Assembly (NCBI GenBank): GCA_028753945.1
Contig: JAPNXP010000002.1
Span: forward strand, 11,284,001-11,348,000
Length of the DNA: 64,000 bases
Reading direction: 5' to 3'
Source: Hexactinellida sp. DTS-2022
Lineage: Eukaryota; Porifera; Hexactinellida
The notes below the pieces were generated by a model. That model searched no databases. It was not told where the DNA came from and saw only the letters and a program-made list of their open reading frames with translations. Shown in pieces: positions 36,433 to 48,409 of the stretch; positions within the stretch are counted from its first letter, which is position 1; each line of letters opens with the position of its first letter. The position numbers were made by a program, and so were the translations under genes.

Positions 36433-36846
36433 GGTAATACAAAAGTCCCATAGGGGGATTTCTTCAGACTCCAACTGATAAGTGTGTCGATCTCAAGATC
36501 ATTATTAGCTAAAGACATATTATGTGCGATATATCACATAGATCATCGTTATATGCTGTAGGTGACTGGTTTAGAATTTTGATTTGACCTAAATAAAAAA
36601 AGTTGCGACCTTTTGAACTAAAGAAATCATTAAAAAGGTCATGTTTTTTAAGAGATATTTGATAAAATGTTTGAAAAATAATTTCAGAGTCATAATTCAA
36701 AAATGTAAACCGACTACCAACTCCGTACGCTTATAATCTTTCAATATTGATTCTGATAACAAACATTGATGGCCGCATTGCCAAATTACACTATAATATC
36801 GACCACCACTTTTTGAAATCGCCCTATGGGAGATTTGTATTAGCCA
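36433..36846. repeat. Insertion 4, internal inverted repeat
   Basis: Arms of about 30 bp, centred on CCCATAGGG, lie at about 36433-36462 and 36816-36846, separated by about 350 bp. They differ at a few positions. The arms are subterminal rather than terminal. Confidence 0.7.
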
Positions 36847-36977
36847 AATATTGAAACCGACAAAAAATAAAAAGTATAATATATTGAGACATTTTCTTTT
36901 TTGTTTATTGCTTTGTATCGTACCTTGATCTATTTCTAACAATTACAGATTAATACAAGAGATTTCATTCCCGTGGG

Positions 36978-36988
36978 GTAATTTAACC
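36978..36988 (-). repeat. Insertion 4, right terminal inverted repeat
   Basis: GTAATTTAACC on the plus strand, directly before TTAA at 36989-36992. It is a perfect 11-bp match to the left end. Confidence 0.9.
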
Positions 36989-39900
36989 TTAAGGACGTTT
37001 CCAGTTGTTTGGTTTGATGATAAGAAGTATTTATCATGAAAAGTGTCCTAAAAGTGCCACTGATACTCCACAAACTCAATTAACATTCATTTGAGAGCCT
37101 AATATTGAGAAAAACCAATTTTCGTGTGCAATGACTGTCAAAAACTCCCAAATTGATAAATTAATGGTTTAAGGATGTTTCCAATTGTTTTTTTGATAAT
37201 AAGAAGAATTTATCATCAAATATGTCTTAACAGTGCCAATGAAACTCCACTAACTCAATTAACATTCATTTAAGAGCCTAAAAACAAGAAAAACCTATTT
37301 TTGTGTGCAATGACTGTAAAACTCCCAAATTTATAAATTATTGGATTAAGGACGTTTCCAGTTGTTTGGTTTGATGATAAGAAGTATTTATCATGAAAAG
37401 TGTCCTAACAGTGCCACTGATACTCCACAAACTCAATTAACATTCATTTGAGAGCCTAATATTGAGAAAAACCAATTTTCGTGTGCAATGACTGTCAAAA
37501 ACTCCCAAATTCATAGTTTAATGGTTTAAGGAAGTTGCTAGTTGTTTCTTTTGTTGATAAGAAGTATTTACCGGAACAGGTGTCCTAACAGTGCCACTGA
37601 AACTCCAATCACTCAATTAACATTCATTTAATATTCTCATATATCGAAAAACCAATTTTCGTGTCCAATGACCTTCAAAAACTCCCAAATTGATTAATTA
37701 ATGGTTTAAGGATGTTTCCAATTGTTTTTTTCATAATAAGAACAATTTATCATCAAATATGTCCTAACAGTGCCAATGAAACTCCACTAACTCAATTGAC
37801 ATTCATTTAAGAGCCTAATATTAAAAAAAACCGATTTTCAAGTACAATGACTGTCAAAAACTCCCAAATTGATAAATTTATGGTTTAAGGATGTTTCCAA
37901 TTGTTTTTTTGATAATAAGAAGAATTTATCATCAAATATGTCCTAATAGTGCCAATGAAAGTCCACTAACTCCATTAACATTCATTTAAGAGTCTAATAT
38001 CAAGAAAAGCCAATTTTTGTGTGCAATGACTTTAAAAACTCCCAAATTGATAAATTAATCGATTAATGACGTTTCCAGTTGTTTCCTTTGATGATAAGAA
38101 GTATTTATCATCAAAATTGTCCTATCAGTGCCACTGAAACTCCAATAACTCAATTGACATTCATTTAAGAGCCTAATATCAAGAAAACCAATTTTCAAGT
38201 ACAATGACTGTCAAAAACTTCCAAATTGATAAATTAATGGTTTATGGACGTTGCTAGTTGTTTCTTATGATGATATGAAGTATTAATCATCAAAAGTGTC
38301 CTAACAGTTCCACTGATACTCCACAAACTCAATTAACATTCATTTGAGAGCCTAATATTGAGAAAAACCAATTTTCGTTTGCAATGACTGTCAAAAACTC
38401 CCAAATTGATAAATTAATGGTTTAAGGATGTTTCCAAATGTTTTTTTGATAATAAGAAAAATATATCATCAAATATGTCCTAATAGTGCCAATGAAACTT
38501 ATCTAACTCAATTAACATTCATTTAAGAGACTAATATCAAGAAAAACCTATTTTTGTGTGCAATAACTGTAAAAACTACCAAATTGATAAATTTATGGAT
38601 TTTGGACGTTTCCAGTTGTTTCGTTTGGTGATAAGATGTGTTTATCATCAAAATAGTCCTAACAGTGCCACTGATACTCCACAAACTCAATTAACATTCA
38701 TTTGAGAGCCTAAAATTGAGAAAAACCAATTTTCGTTTGCAATGACTGTCAAAAACTCCCAAATTGATAAATTAATGGTTTAAGGATGTTTCCAATTGTT
38801 TTTTTGATAATACGAAGAATTTAACATCAAATATGTCCTAACAGTGCCAATGAAACTCCACTAACTCAATTGACATTCATTTAAGGGCCTAATATAAAAA
38901 AAAAAACGATTTTCAAGTACAATGACTGTCAAAAACTCCCAAATTGATAAATTTATGGTTTAAGGATGTTTCCAATTGTTTTTTTGATAATAAGAAGAAT
39001 TTATCATCAAATATGTCCTAATAGTGCCAATGAAAGTCCACTAACTCCATTAACATTCATTTAAGAGCCTAATATCAAGAAAAGCCAATTTTTGTGTGCA
39101 ATGACTTTAAAAACTCCCAAATTGATAAATTAATGGATTAATAACGTTTCCAGTTGTTTCCTTTGATGATAAGAAGTATTCATCATCAAAATTGTCCTAT
39201 CAGTGCCACTGAAACTCCACTAACTCAATTGACATTCATTTAAGAGCCTAATATCAAGAAAACCAATTTTCAAGTACAATGACTGTCAAAAACTCCCAAA
39301 TTGATAAATTAATGGTTTAAGGACGTTGCTAGTTGTTTCTTATGATGATATGAAGTATTAATCATCAAAAGTGTCCTAACAGTTCCACTGATACTCCACA
39401 AACTCAATTAACATTCATTTGAGAGCCTAATATTGAGAAAAACCAATTTTCGTTTGCAATGACTGTCAAAAACTCCCAAATTGATAAATTAATGGTTTAA
39501 GGATGTTTCCAAATGTTTTTTTGATAATAAGAAAAATATATCATCAAATATGTCCTAATAGTGCCAATGAAACTTATCTAACTCAATTAACATTCATTTA
39601 AGAGACTAATATCAAGAAAAACCTATTTTTGTGTGCAATGACTGTAAAAACTACCAAATTGATAAATTTATGGATTTAGAACGTTTCTAGTTGTTTCGTT
39701 TGGTGATAAGAAGTGTTTATCATCAAAATAGTCCTAACAGTTCCACTGATACTCCACAAACTCAATTAACATTCATTTGAGAGCCTAATATTGAGAAAAA
39801 CCAATTTTCGTGTGCAATGACTGTCAAAAACTCCCAAATTGATAGTTTAATGGTTTAAGGAAGTTGCTAGTTGTTTCTTTTGTTGATAAGAAGTATTTAC

Positions 39901-42900
39901 CGGAACAGGTGTCCTAACAGTGCCAATGAAACTCCACTCACTCAATTAACATTCATTTAATATTCTCATATATCAAAAACCAATTTTCGTGTGCAATGAC
40001 CTTCAAAAACTCCCAAATTGATTAATTAATGGTTTAAGGATGTTTCCAATTGTTTTTTTGATAATAAGAACAATTTATCATCAAATATGTCCTAATAGTG
40101 CCAATGAAAGTCCACTAACTCAATTAACATTCATTTGAGAGCCTAATATCGAGGAAAACCAATTTTTGTGTGCAATGACTGTAAAAACTCCCAAATTGAT
40201 AAATTAAGGGATTTAGGACGTTTAAAGTTGTTTCGTTTGATGATAAGAATAATTTATCACGTTTCCAGTTGTTTCTTTTGATGATAAGAAGTATTTACCG
40301 TAAAATGTGTCCTAACAGTGCCACTGAAACTCCACTCACTCAATTTACATTCATTTAAATGCTTAATATCGAGGAAACCAATTTTTGTGTGCAATGACTT
40401 TAAAAACTCCCAAAATTATAAATTAGTGGATTAATGACGTTTCAAGTTGTTTCGTTTGATGATAAGAAGTATTTATAATCAAAATTGTCCTATCAGTGCC
40501 ACTGAAACTCCACTAACTCAATTGACATTCATTTAAGAGCCTAATATCAAGAAAAACCAATTTTCATGTACAATGACAGTCAAAAACTCCCAAATTGATA
40601 GATTAATGGTTTAAGGACGTTGCTAGTTGTTTCTTATGATGATATGAAGTATTAATCATCAAAGGTGTCCTAACAGTGCCACTGATACTCCACAAACTCA
40701 ATTAACATTCATTTGAGAGCCTAATTTTGAGAAAAACCAATTTTCGTGTGCAATGACCGTTAAAAACTCCCAAATTGATAAATTAATGGTTTAAGGATGT
40801 TTCCAATTGTTTTTTTGATAATAAGAAGAATTTATCATCAAATATGTCGTAACAGTGCCAATGATACTCCACTAACTCAATTAACATTCTTTTAAGAGCC
40901 TAATATCAAGAAAAACCTATTTTTGTGTGCAATGACTGTAAATACACCCAAATTGACAAATTAATGGATTAAGGACGTTTCCAGTTGTTTAGTTTGATTT
41001 TAAGAAGTATTTATCATCAAAAGTGTCCTAACAGTGCCACTGAAACTCCACAAAGTCAATTAACATTCATTTAATAGCCTAATTTCGAGAAAAACCAATT
41101 TTTGTCTGCAATGACTGTCAAAAAGTATGAAATAGATAAATTAGTGGTTTATGGAAGTTTCGAGTTGTTTCTTTTCATGATAAGAAATATAAACCGTAAA
41201 TTTGTCCTAACTGTGCCACTGAAATTCCACTCACTCAATTAACATTCTTTTAATAGCCTAATATCGAGAAAAACCAATTTCTGTGTGCAATGACTGTCAA
41301 AAACTCAGAAATTGATAAATTGTTGTTTTAAGGTCGTTTCCATTTGTTTCTTTTGATGATTCGAAGAATTTATCATCTAATAAGTCCTAACAGTCCCAAT
41401 GAAACTCTTCTAACTCAATTGACATTCATTTAAGAGCCTAATATCAAGAAAAACCAATTTTCAAGTACAATGACTGTCAAAAACTCCCAAATTGATAAAT
41501 TAATGGTTTAAGGAAGTTTGCTAGTTGTTTCTTTTGATGATATGAAGTATCTATCTTCAAAAGTGTCCTAACAGTTCCACTGATACTCCACAAACTCAAT
41601 TAACATTCATTTGAGAGCCTAATATCAAGAAAAACCAATTTTCAAGTACAATGACTGTCAAAAACTCCCAAATTGATAAATTAATGGTTTAAGGACGTTT
41701 GCTAGTTGTTTCTTTTGATAATAAGAAGAATTTATCATCAAATATGTCTTAACAGTGCCAATGAAACTCCACTAACTCAATTAACATTCATTTAAGAGCC
41801 TAAAATCAAGAAAAACCTATTTTTGTGTGCAATGACTGTAAAACTCCCAAATTTATAAATTATTGGATTAAGGACGTTTCCAGTTGTTTGGATTGATGAT
41901 AAGAAGTATTTATCATGAAAAGTGTCCTAACAGTGCCACTGATACTCCACAAACTCAATTAACATTCATTTGAGATCCTAATATTGAGAAAAACCAATTT
42001 TCGTGTGCAATGACTGTCAAAAACTCCCAAATTGATAGTTTAATGGTTTAAGGAAGTTGCAAGTTGTTTCTTTTGTTGATAAGAAGTATTTACCGGAACA
42101 GGTGTCCTAACAGTGCCACTGAAACTCCACTCACTCAATTAACATTCATTTAATATTCTCATATATCGAAAAACCAATTTTCGTGAGCAATGAACTTCAA
42201 AAACTCCCAAATTGATTAATTAATGGTTTAAGGATGTTTCCAGTTGTTTGGTTTGATGATAAGAAGTATTTATCATGAAAAGTGTCCTAACAGTGCCACT
42301 GAAACTCCACAAACTCAATTAACATTCATTTGAGAGCCTAATATTGAGAAAAACCAATTTTCGTGTGCAATGACTGTCAAAAACTCCCAAATTGATAGTT
42401 TAATGGTTTAAGGAAGTTGCTAGTTGTTTCTTTTGTTGATAAGAAGTATTTACCGGAACAGGTGTCCTAACAGTGCCAATGAAACTCCACTCACTCAATT
42501 AACATTCATTTAATATTCTCATATATCAAAAACCAATTTTCGTGTGCAATGACCTTCAAAAACTCCCAAATTGATTAATTAATGGTTTAAGGATGTTTCC
42601 AATTGTTTTTTTGATAATAAGAACAATTTATCATCAAATATGTCCTAATAGTGCCAATGAAAGTCCACTAACTCAATTAACATTCATTTGAGAGCCTAAT
42701 ATCGAGGAAAACCAATTTTTGTGTGCAATGACTGTAAAAACTCCCAAATTGATAAATTAAGGGATTTAGGACGTTTAAAGTTGTTTCGTTTGATGATAAG
42801 AATAATTTATCACGTTTCCAGTTGTTTCTTTTGATGATAAGAAGTATTTACCGTAAAATCTATCCTAACTTTGCCACTGAAACTCCACTCACTCAATTTA

Positions 42901-45900
42901 CATTCATTTAAATGCTTAATATCGAGGAAACCAATTTTTGTGTGCAATGACTTTAAAAACTCCCAAAATTATAAATTAGTGGATTAATGACGTTTCAAGT
43001 TGTTTCGTTTGATGATAAGAAGTATTTATAATCAAAATTGTCCTATCAGTGCCACTGAAACTCCACTAACTCAATTGACATTCATTTAAGAGCCTAATAT
43101 CAAGAAAAACCAATTTTCATGTACAATGACAGTCAAAAACTCCCAAATTGATAGATTAATGGTTTAAGGACGTTGCTAGTTGTTTCTTATGATGATATGA
43201 AGTATTAATCATCAAAGGTGTCCTAACAGTGCCACTGATACTCCACACCTCAATTAACATTCATTTGAGAGCCTAATTTTGAGAAAAACCAATTTTCGTG
43301 TGCAATGACCGTTAAAAACTCCCAAATTGATAAATTAATGGTTTAAGGATGTTTCCAATTGTTTTTTTGATAATAAGAAGAATTTATCATCAAATATGTC
43401 GTAACAGTGCCAATGATACTCCACTAACTCAATTAACATTCTTTTAAGAGCCTAATATCAAGAAAAACCTATTTTTGTGTGCAATGACTGTAAATACACC
43501 CAAATTGACAAATTAATGGATTAAGGACGTTTCCAGTTGTTTAGTTTGATTTTAAGAAGTATTTATCATCAAAAGTGTCCTAACAGTGCCACTGAAACTC
43601 CACAAAGTCAATTAACATTCATTTAATAGCCTAATTTCGAGAAAAACCAATTTTTGTCTGCAATGACTGTCAAAAAGTATGAAATAGATAAATTAGTGGT
43701 TTATGGAAGTTTCGAGTTGTTTCTTTTCATGATAAGAAATATAAACCGTAAATTTGTCCTAACTGTGCCACTGAAATTCCACTCACTCAATTAACATTCT
43801 TTTAATAGCCTAATATCGAGAAAAACCAATTTCTGTGTGCAATGACTGTCAAAAACTCAGAAATTGATAAATTGTTGTTTTAAGGTCGTTTCCATTTGTT
43901 TCTTTTGATGATTCGAAGAATTTATCATCTAATAAGTCCTAACAGTCCCAATGAAACTCTTCTAACTCAATTAACATTCATTTAATAGCCTAATATCGAG
44001 AAAAACCAATTTTCATGTACAATGACTGTCAAAAACTCCCAAATTGATAAATTAATGGTTTAAGGACGTTGCTAGTTGTTTCTTTTGATGATATGAAATA
44101 TTTATCATCAAAAGTGTCCTAACAGTGCCACTGAAACTCCACTAACTCAATTTACATTCATTTAAGAGCCTAATATCAAGAAAAACCAATTTTCAAGTAC
44201 AATGACTGTCAAAAACTCCCAAATTGATAGATTAATGGTTTAAGGACGTTGCTAGTTGTTTCTTATGATGATATGAAGTATTTATCATCAAAATTGTCCT
44301 ATCAGTGCCACTGAAACTCCACTAACTCAATTGACATTCATTAAAGAGCCTAATATCAAAAAAAACCAATTTTCAAGTACAATGACTGTCAAAAACTCCC
44401 AAATTGATAAATTATTGGTTTAAGGACGTTGATTGTTGTTTCTTTTGATGATATGAAGTATTTATCATCAAAAGTGTCCTAACAGTGCCACTGATACTCC
44501 ACAAACTCAATAAACATTCATTTGAGAGCCTAATATTGAGAAAAACCAATTTTCGTATGCAATGACTGTCAAAAACTCCCAAATTGATAAATTAATGGTT
44601 TAAGGATGTTTCCAAATGTTTTTTTGATAATAAGAAGAATTTATCATCAAATATGTCCTAACAGTGCCAATGACCTCCACTAACTCAATTAACATTCATT
44701 TAAGAGCCTAATATCACGAAAAACCAATTTTCGTGTGTAATGACTGTCAAAAACTCCCAAATTGATAAATTAATGGTTTAAGGATGATTCCAATTGTTTT
44801 TTTGATAATACGAAGAATTTAACGTCAAATATGTCCTAACAGTGCCAATGAAACTCCACTAACTCAATTGACATTCATTTAAGAGCCTAATATAAAAAAA
44901 AACCGATTTTCAAGTACAATGACTGTCAAAAACTCCCAAATTGATAAATTAATGGTTTAAGGACGTTGCTAGATGTTTCTTTTGATGATATGAAGTATTT
45001 ATCATCAAAGGTGTCCTAACAGTGCCACTTATACTCCACAAACTCAATAAACATTCATTTGAGAGCCTAATATTGAGAAAAACCAATTTTCGTGTGCAAT
45101 GACTGTCAAAAACTCCCAAATTGATAAATTAATGGTTTAAGGATGTTTCCAATTGTTTTTTTGATAATACGAAGAATTTAACATCAAATATGTCCTAACA
45201 GTGCCAATGAAACTCCACCAACTCAATTGACATTCATTTAAGAGCCTAATATCAAAAAAAACCGATTTTCAAGTACAATGACTGTCAAAAACTCCCAAAT
45301 TAATAAATTAATGGTTTAAGGACGTTGCTAGTTGTTTCTTTTGATGATATGAAGTATTTATCATCAAAGGTGTCCTAACAGTGCCACTGATACTCCACAA
45401 ACTCAATAAACATTCATTTGAGAGCCGAATATTGAGAAAAACCAATTTTCGTGTGCAATGACTGTCAAAAACTCCCAAATTGATAGTTTAATGGTTTAAG
45501 GAAGTTGCAAGTTGTTTCTTTTGTTGATAAGAAGTATTTACCGGAACAGGTGTCCTAACAGTGCCACTGAAACTCCACTCACTCAATTAACATTCATTTA
45601 ATATTCTCATATATCGAAAAACCAATTTTCGTGTGCAATGAACTTCAAAAACTCCCAAATTGATTAATTAATGGTTTAAGGATGTTTCCAATTGTTTTTT
45701 TGATAATAAGAAGAATTTATCATCAAATATGTCTTAACAGTGCCAATGAAACTCCACTAACTCAATTAACATTCATTTAAGAGCCTAAAATCAAGAAAAA
45801 CCTATTTTTGTGTGCAATGACTGTAAAACTCCCAAATTTATAAATTATTGGATTAAGGACGTTACCAGTTGTTTGGTTTGATGATAAGAAGTATTTATCA

Positions 45901-48409
45901 TGAAAAGTGTCCTAACAGTGCCACTGATACTCCACAAACTCAATTAACATTCATTTGAGAGCCTAATATTGAGAAAAACCAATTTTCGTGTGCAATGACT
46001 GTCAAAAACTCCCAAATTGATAGTTTAATGGTTTAAGGAAGTTGCTAGTTGTTTCTTTTGTTGATAAGAAGTATTTACCGGAACAGGTGTCCTAACAGTG
46101 CCAATGAAACTCCACTCACTCAATTAACATTCATTTAATATTCTCATATATCGAAAAACCAATTTTCGTGTGCAATGACCTTCAAAAACTCCCAAATTGA
46201 TTAATTAATGGTTTAAGGATGTTTCCAATTGTTTTTTTGATAATAAGAACAATTTATCATCAAATATGTCCTAATAGTGCCAATGAAAGTCCACTAACTC
46301 AATTAACATTCATTTGAGAGCCTAATATCGAGGAAAACCAATTTTTGTGTGCAATGACTGTAAAAACTCCCAAATTGATAAATTAAGGGATTTAGGACGT
46401 TTAAAGTTGTTTCGTTTGATGATAAGAATAATTTATCACGTTTCCAGTTGTTTCTTTTGATGATAAGAAGTATTTACCGTAAAATGTGTCCTAACAGTGC
46501 CACTGAAACTCCACTCACTCAATTTACATTCATTTAAATGCCTATAATCGAGGAAACCAATTTTTGTGTGCAATGACTTTAAAAACTCCCAAAATTATAA
46601 ATTAGTGGATTAATGACGTTTCAAGTTGTTTCGTTTGATGATAAGAAGTATTTATAATCAAAATTGTCCTATCAGTGCCACTGAAACTCCACTAACTCAA
46701 TTGACATTCATTTAAGAGCCTAATATCAAGAAAAACCAATTTTCATGTACAATGACAGTCAAAAACTCCCAAATTGATAGATTAATAGTTTAAGGACGTT
46801 GCTAGTTGTTTCTTATGATGATATGAAGTATTAATCATCAAAGGTGTCCTAACAGTGCCACTGATACTCCACAAACTCAATTAACATTCATTTGAGAGCC
46901 TAATTTTGAGAAAAACCAATTTTCGTCTGCAATGACCGTTAAAAACTCCCAAATTGATAAATTAATGGTTTAAGGATGTTTCCAATTGTTTTTTTGATAA
47001 TAAGAAGAATTTATCATCAAATATGTCGTAACAGTGCCAATGATACTCCACTAACTCAATTAACATTCTTTTAAGAGCCTAATATCAAGAAAAACCTATT
47101 TTTGTGTGCAATGACTGTAAATACACCCAAATTGACAAATTAATGGATTAAGGACGTTTCCAGTTGTTTAGTTTGATTTTAAGAAGTATTTATCATCAAA
47201 AGTGTCCTAACAGTGCCACTGAAACTCCACAAAGTCAATTAACATTCATTTAATAGCCTAATTTCGAGAAAAACCAATTTTTGTCTGCAATGACTGTCAA
47301 AAAGTATGAAATAGATAAATTAGTGGATTATGGAAGTTTCGAGTTGTTTCTTTTCATTATAAGAAATATAAACCGTAAATTTGTCCTAACTGTGCCACTG
47401 AAATTCCACTCACTCAATTAACATTCTTTTAATAGCCTAATATCGAGAAAAACCAATTTCTGTGTGCAATGACTGTCAAAAACTCAGAAATTGATAAATT
47501 GTTGTTTTAAGGTCGTTTCCATTTGTTTCTTTTGATGATTCGAAGAATTTATCATCTAATAAGTCCTAACAGTCCCAATGAAACTCTTCTAACTCAATTA
47601 ACATTCATTTAATAGCCTAATATCGAGAAAAACCAATTTTCATGTACAATGACTGTCAAAAACTCCCAAATTGATAAATTAATGGTTTAAGGACGTTGCT
47701 AGTTGTTTCTTTTGATGATATGAAGTATTTATCATCAAAAGTGTCCTAACAGTGCCACTGAAACTCCACTAACTCAATTGACATTCATTTAAGAGCCTAA
47801 TATCAAGAAAAACCAATTTTCAAGTACAATGACTGTCAAAAACTCCCAAATTGATAGATTAATGGTTTAAGGACGTTGCTAGTTGTTTCTTATGATGATA
47901 TGAAGTATGTATCATCAAAATTGTCCTATCAGTGCCACTGAAACTCCACTAACTCAATTGACATTCATTAAAGAGCCTAATATCAAAAAAAACCAATTTT
48001 CAAGTACAATGACTGTCAAAAACTCCCAAATTGATAAATTATTGGTTTAAGGACGTTGATTGTTGTTTCTTTTGATGATATGAAGTATTTATCATCAAAA
48101 GTGTCCTAACAGTGCCACTGATACTCCACAAACTCAATAAACATTCATTTGAGAGCCTAATATTGAGAAAAACCAATTTTCGTATGCAATGACTGTCAAA
48201 AACTCCCAAATTGATAAATTAATGGTTTAAGGATTTTCCAAATGTTTTTTTGATAATAAGAAGAATTTATCATCAAATATGTCCTAACAGTGCCAATGAC
48301 CTCCACTAACTCAATTAACATTCATTTAAGAGCCTAATATCACGAAAAACCAATTTTCGTGTGTAATGACTGTCAAAAACTCCCAAATTGATAAATTAAT
48401 GGTTTAGGG

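Larger units (their letters stand above)
36269..36988. mobile_element. Insertion 4: TTAA-flanked MITE-like element, 720 bp
   Basis: Perfect 11-bp terminal inverted repeats GGTTAAATTAC are flanked by TTAA at 36265-36268 and 36989-36992. An internal inverted repeat pairs about 36433-36462 (TAATACAAAAGTCCCATAGG) with about 36816-36846 (CCTATGGGAGATTTGTATTA). On the minus strand two open frames of 81 and 63 codons (36942-36697, 36700-36509) follow each other with a 4-bp overlap. Neither resembles a transposase or any protein I recognise, and both cross the inverted repeat or its loop, so I treat them as chance. It is a non-autonomous element, probably mobilised by a TTAA-specific transposase. Confidence 0.9.
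32000..37100. repeat. Tandem duplication, offset 2370 bp, split by insertion 4
   Basis: About 32000-34025 recurs at about 34370-36268 and continues beyond insertion 4 to about 37120. GACGCTGCTAG is at 32648 and 35018, and at 33545 and 35915. Both copies share AATCATCATAGGTGTCC, ACTCATTTAACATTC and, across the insertion point, GTCCTAAAAGTGCC. The copies are nearly identical. Confidence 0.9.
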
